Source: Anaerolineaceae bacterium (GTDB lineage Bacteria; Chloroflexota; Anaerolineae; Anaerolineales; Villigracilaceae). From it: DNA of 5,163 bases. The stretch is from the NCBI GenBank assembly GCA_022181005.1, contig BQMV01000457.1, forward strand, positions 1 through 5,163, written 5' to 3'. The notes beneath the pieces were generated by a model, which worked only from the letters and a program-made list of their open reading frames with translations, had not been told where the DNA came from and ran no database searches. Shown here piece after piece: positions 3,279 to 5,163 of the stretch (the first letter of the stretch is position 1; each line of letters begins with the position of its first letter). The position numbers were made by a program, and so were the translations under genes.

Positions 3279-5038
3279 TTATTTTTTCTATCGGCCCTGT
3301 ACAGGACTTTATTAACACTGCCCGTCGCAGCCGTGACTTATGGTACGGCTCGTGGATGCTAAGTGAATTGGCGAGATTTGTGGCGAAAGAAATTACCAAA
3401 GCAAATGGCGAGCTTATTTTTCCTATAAATACTGAAATTGAAAGCATCCCCAATAAAATTGTAGGAGTGGTTGAGACAGATAATCTCAAAAAGTTTGCAG
3501 ACGATATTAAAGAAGCAACTGTAACTTATTTAGTAGATAAACTTGCAAAAACCACATTAGACGCGATTAAGTCGAAAACATTTAATCGTGCACTTGCCGA
3601 TGCTCAGATAAAAGATTTGCTTGAATTGTATTGGGTTGGCGTGCCGTACAATAGTAGAGAATATGCTGAAGTGCGCAAGCAAGCAGAAGCCATGTTGGTT
3701 GCCAGAAAAAACACGCGCGACTTTAATCAAATGACTGGGGCAAATGTGCCGAAATCATCTTTAGATGGTTCGCGTGAGTCTGTTATTGACGAGGAAGAAT
3801 ACCCAAAAAATAATGCGGATGATAAAGAAGATAAAGTTCGAGACTTGTATGAAAAATACCGAGCGCGCCAAGGCGAAAGATTATCAGGGGTAGATTTATT
3901 GAAGCGTTTAGGCGCAAGAAAGGATGAGCCTAACTTCAAAAGCGCCTCGCACATGGCAGCGATTCCATTTATGCGAAAATTGGGCGCCGCAAAGGATAAT
4001 TTAATCTCTGACATTAGAGATTCGTTTGGAATAGCAACCTGGGGAGTTGGCGACAAAGATGAAGGATCTTTGTTGTTTGAAAATCGGCTAATTGATTTGA
4101 TGCCCAACCAAAAGAAGCAGAAGGAATTACTCAATTTATTTAACAAAAAAATTAAAGCCGTTGCAGGCGATTCCCGCCCCAGCCCATATTATGCTTTGAT
4201 ACGAGCTGATGGCGACAACATGGGCAGAGTCATAGACGGGCAAACAAAAGAGGACGACCATAAAGAACTTTCAAAAGCATTGAGCAAGTTTGCAGGCGAG
4301 GTTGAAGATATTGTTAATAACCAACATCAAGGCTTGCTGATTTATTCAGGCGGTGACGATGTATTGGCATATCTGCCAGTTGACAAGGTTTTGAGTTGTG
4401 CCGATGCTTTAGAGAAGAAATTCAAAAATGAGTTAGGAAAATTTTTTGCAGACGACGGAACTACCTCGCCAACGCTTTCGGTTGGCATTGTGATTGCCCA
4501 TCACCTTGACCCGCTTTCGGATGTGTTGAAACTAGCCAAAAATGCAGAGCGTACAGCAAAAGATGTGACAGGCAAGAATGGCTTAGCAGTGACCTTAAGT
4601 AAACGTTCAGGTATTGATAGAACCATTGTTGGTAAATTTTCTGATTTGCACACTCGCCTGAATGAAATGATTGTTTTGACCAATCACAAAATTATCAGTG
4701 GCGGCACGGCTTATGAACTACAAGAGTTACAACGCGTATTACCTGATGATTTTTCACTTACTGGTTTACAGGATGAAGCAATTCGCATCGTCAAACGAAA
4801 ACAATCTGCAGAAGGTAAACAACTTTCAGAAGAAGATAAAGCAAGATACATAAAAATTGTTGATAGTTGGCTAAAAAACATTACTTCGATTGAACAGAAA
4901 CCAAAACATTATTCACTATATGATTTAGCAAATGAAATGATTATCGCTAAGTCATTAGCCGATGGAGCACAACCAACTACAAGCGTCGCCCTGAGCGTGT
5001 CGAAGGGTCAGGCTGAGGAGGCGAAGAATGAGTCTTAA
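3266..5038 (+). CDS. cmr2: Type III-B CRISPR effector subunit Cmr2/Cas10, without HD domain
   Basis: Cmr2 is the large subunit of the Cmr complex; on target RNA binding its palm polymerase makes cyclic oligoadenylate from ATP. The 590-residue product opens directly with the Cmr2 palm motif IGPVQDFINTARRSRDLWYG. The conserved GERLSGVDLLKR block is at 203-214, SASHMAAIPF at 226-235, DGDNMG at 315-320 and the catalytic GGDD at 362-365 (YSGGDDVLAY), followed by a helical C-terminal domain. There is no N-terminal HD nuclease domain, and the only cysteine is C378, so the usual zinc ribbon is absent. DNA cleavage by this subunit is thus unlikely, while the cyclase site looks intact. ATG 3266 has a very strong AGGAGGTG upstream. 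The last 18 residues come from an inserted REP-like repeat. It overlaps cmr3 by 11 bases. Confidence 0.95.
   Translation: MQHLIIFSIGPVQDFINTARRSRDLWYGSWMLSELARFVAKEITKANGELIFPINTEIESIPNKIVGVVETDNLKKFADDIKEATVTYLVDKLAKTTLDAIKSKTFNRALADAQIKDLLELYWVGVPYNSREYAEVRKQAEAMLVARKNTRDFNQMTGANVPKSSLDGSRESVIDEEEYPKNNADDKEDKVRDLYEKYRARQGERLSGVDLLKRLGARKDEPNFKSASHMAAIPFMRKLGAAKDNLISDIRDSFGIATWGVGDKDEGSLLFENRLIDLMPNQKKQKELLNLFNKKIKAVAGDSRPSPYYALIRADGDNMGRVIDGQTKEDDHKELSKALSKFAGEVEDIVNNQHQGLLIYSGGDDVLAYLPVDKVLSCADALEKKFKNELGKFFADDGTTSPTLSVGIVIAHHLDPLSDVLKLAKNAERTAKDVTGKNGLAVTLSKRSGIDRTIVGKFSDLHTRLNEMIVLTNHKIISGGTAYELQELQRVLPDDFSLTGLQDEAIRIVKRKQSAEGKQLSEEDKARYIKIVDSWLKNITSIEQKPKHYSLYDLANEMIIAKSLADGAQPTTSVALSVSKGQAEEAKNES
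4984..5013 (+). repeat. REP-like dispersed palindromic sequence inside the cmr2 3' end
   Basis: The core CCCTGAGCGTGTCGAAGGG is of the widespread CCCTGAGC-N-GTCGAAGGG type that recurs through many environmental bacterial genomes. In this frame it yields the telltale residues ALSVSKG, and on the other strand LRHAQGD. It replaces or extends the natural Cmr2 C-terminus and lies just before the GAGGAGG Shine-Dalgarno of cmr3. Recognition is from memory of the motif; only one copy is in the window. Confidence 0.65.
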
Positions 5039-5144
5039 GCTTATCGTGCCGCGTGATCCGTTAATCTTTCGAGATGGAAAACCATTTACAGCCGTGCCAG
5101 GCGAGCGCGCAAAATCTATTCCGTTTCCATACCCCGCCACAGTT
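5028..5144 (+). CDS. cmr3: Type III-B CRISPR effector subunit Cmr3, N-terminal part
   Basis: Cmr3 is the Cas5-like RAMP subunit that caps the crRNA 5' handle in the Cmr complex beside Cmr2. The 39 genuine residues carry the family's N-terminal signature PRDPLIFRDGKPF (8-20), then PGERAKSIPFPYPATV, where family members continue with an AGALR-like stretch. ATG 5028 lies inside the cmr2 end, with GAGGAGG at 5015-5021 six bases before it, so the genes are translationally coupled. The genuine sequence ends at the GTT codon 5142-5144; everything after is adapter, so the apparent residues R-S-E-E-R-R must not be annotated. Confidence 0.93.
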
Positions 5145-5163
5145 AGATCGGAAGAGCGTCGTG
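5145..5163. other. Illumina TruSeq adapter contamination
   Basis: AGATCGGAAGAGCGTCGTG is exactly the start of the TruSeq adapter read-through sequence. It sits at the contig edge and interrupts the Cmr3 signature at the expected Ala-Gly position. It is not genomic. Confidence 0.97.

Noticed and set aside
3727..4146. 139-codon minus-strand ORF within cmr2
   Set aside because: It is a shadow of the strongly supported cmr2 frame and has serine-rich antisense composition.

Overview
The window looks like a contig end from a free-living bacterium assembled from short reads. The left half is moderately GC-rich, housekeeping-type DNA. The right half is clearly more AT-rich and carries the start of a type III-B (Cmr) CRISPR-Cas operon. 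The gene style and the short palindromic repeat near 4984-5013 would fit an environmental Chloroflexota (Anaerolineae-like) genome, but that is an inference from style and no diagnostic marker is present. The last 19 bases (5145-5163) are Illumina TruSeq adapter and not biology.

Layout. Positions 1-237 hold the C-terminal end of an unrecognised plus-strand protein, followed by a strong intrinsic terminator. Positions 2047-281 on the minus strand read tRNA-Leu(UAA), a dGTPase-like HD phosphohydrolase (dgt) and the transcript-cleavage factor greA. They are closely spaced and probably co-transcribed. The dgt frame stays open back through the tRNA gene, so an automatic long start call would be wrong; the supported start is 1906.

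Positions 2272-2910 are the unusual part. A degenerate CRISPR-type repeat (R1, 2301-2337) stands alone just after a terminator hairpin. About 300 bp further on is a minimal two-repeat array (R2, 36-bp spacer, degenerate R3, 2644-2753). Between them, on the minus strand, is a compact unit: a perfect TATAAT, a strong Shine-Dalgarno, a 35-codon ORF for a basic/hydrophobic/basic peptide, and an intrinsic terminator. The 14 bases directly after R1, where a crRNA guide would begin, match the ribosome-binding site and start codon of that ORF at 13 of 14 positions, in antisense orientation. This is the arrangement expected of a CreTA-like pair, in which a CRISPR-repeat-derived RNA represses a small toxin. 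Here it lies beside a type III rather than a type I system. It is the main hypothesis from this window and is untested.

Positions 2911-3206 hold a tRNA 3'-end fragment (a possible integration scar) and then an unusually well-marked promoter: TTGCCA-17-TATAAT with an 11-bp dyad across the predicted start site and a further dyad over the -35. This promoter should drive a 23-codon leader ORF, cmr2/cas10 (GGDD cyclase palm intact, no HD nuclease domain, no zinc-ribbon cysteines) and cmr3, which is cut off by the contig end. Working together, Cmr2 and Cmr3 would belong to a crRNA-guided RNA-targeting complex that signals through cyclic oligoadenylate. No effector, cas6 or adaptation genes lie in the window.
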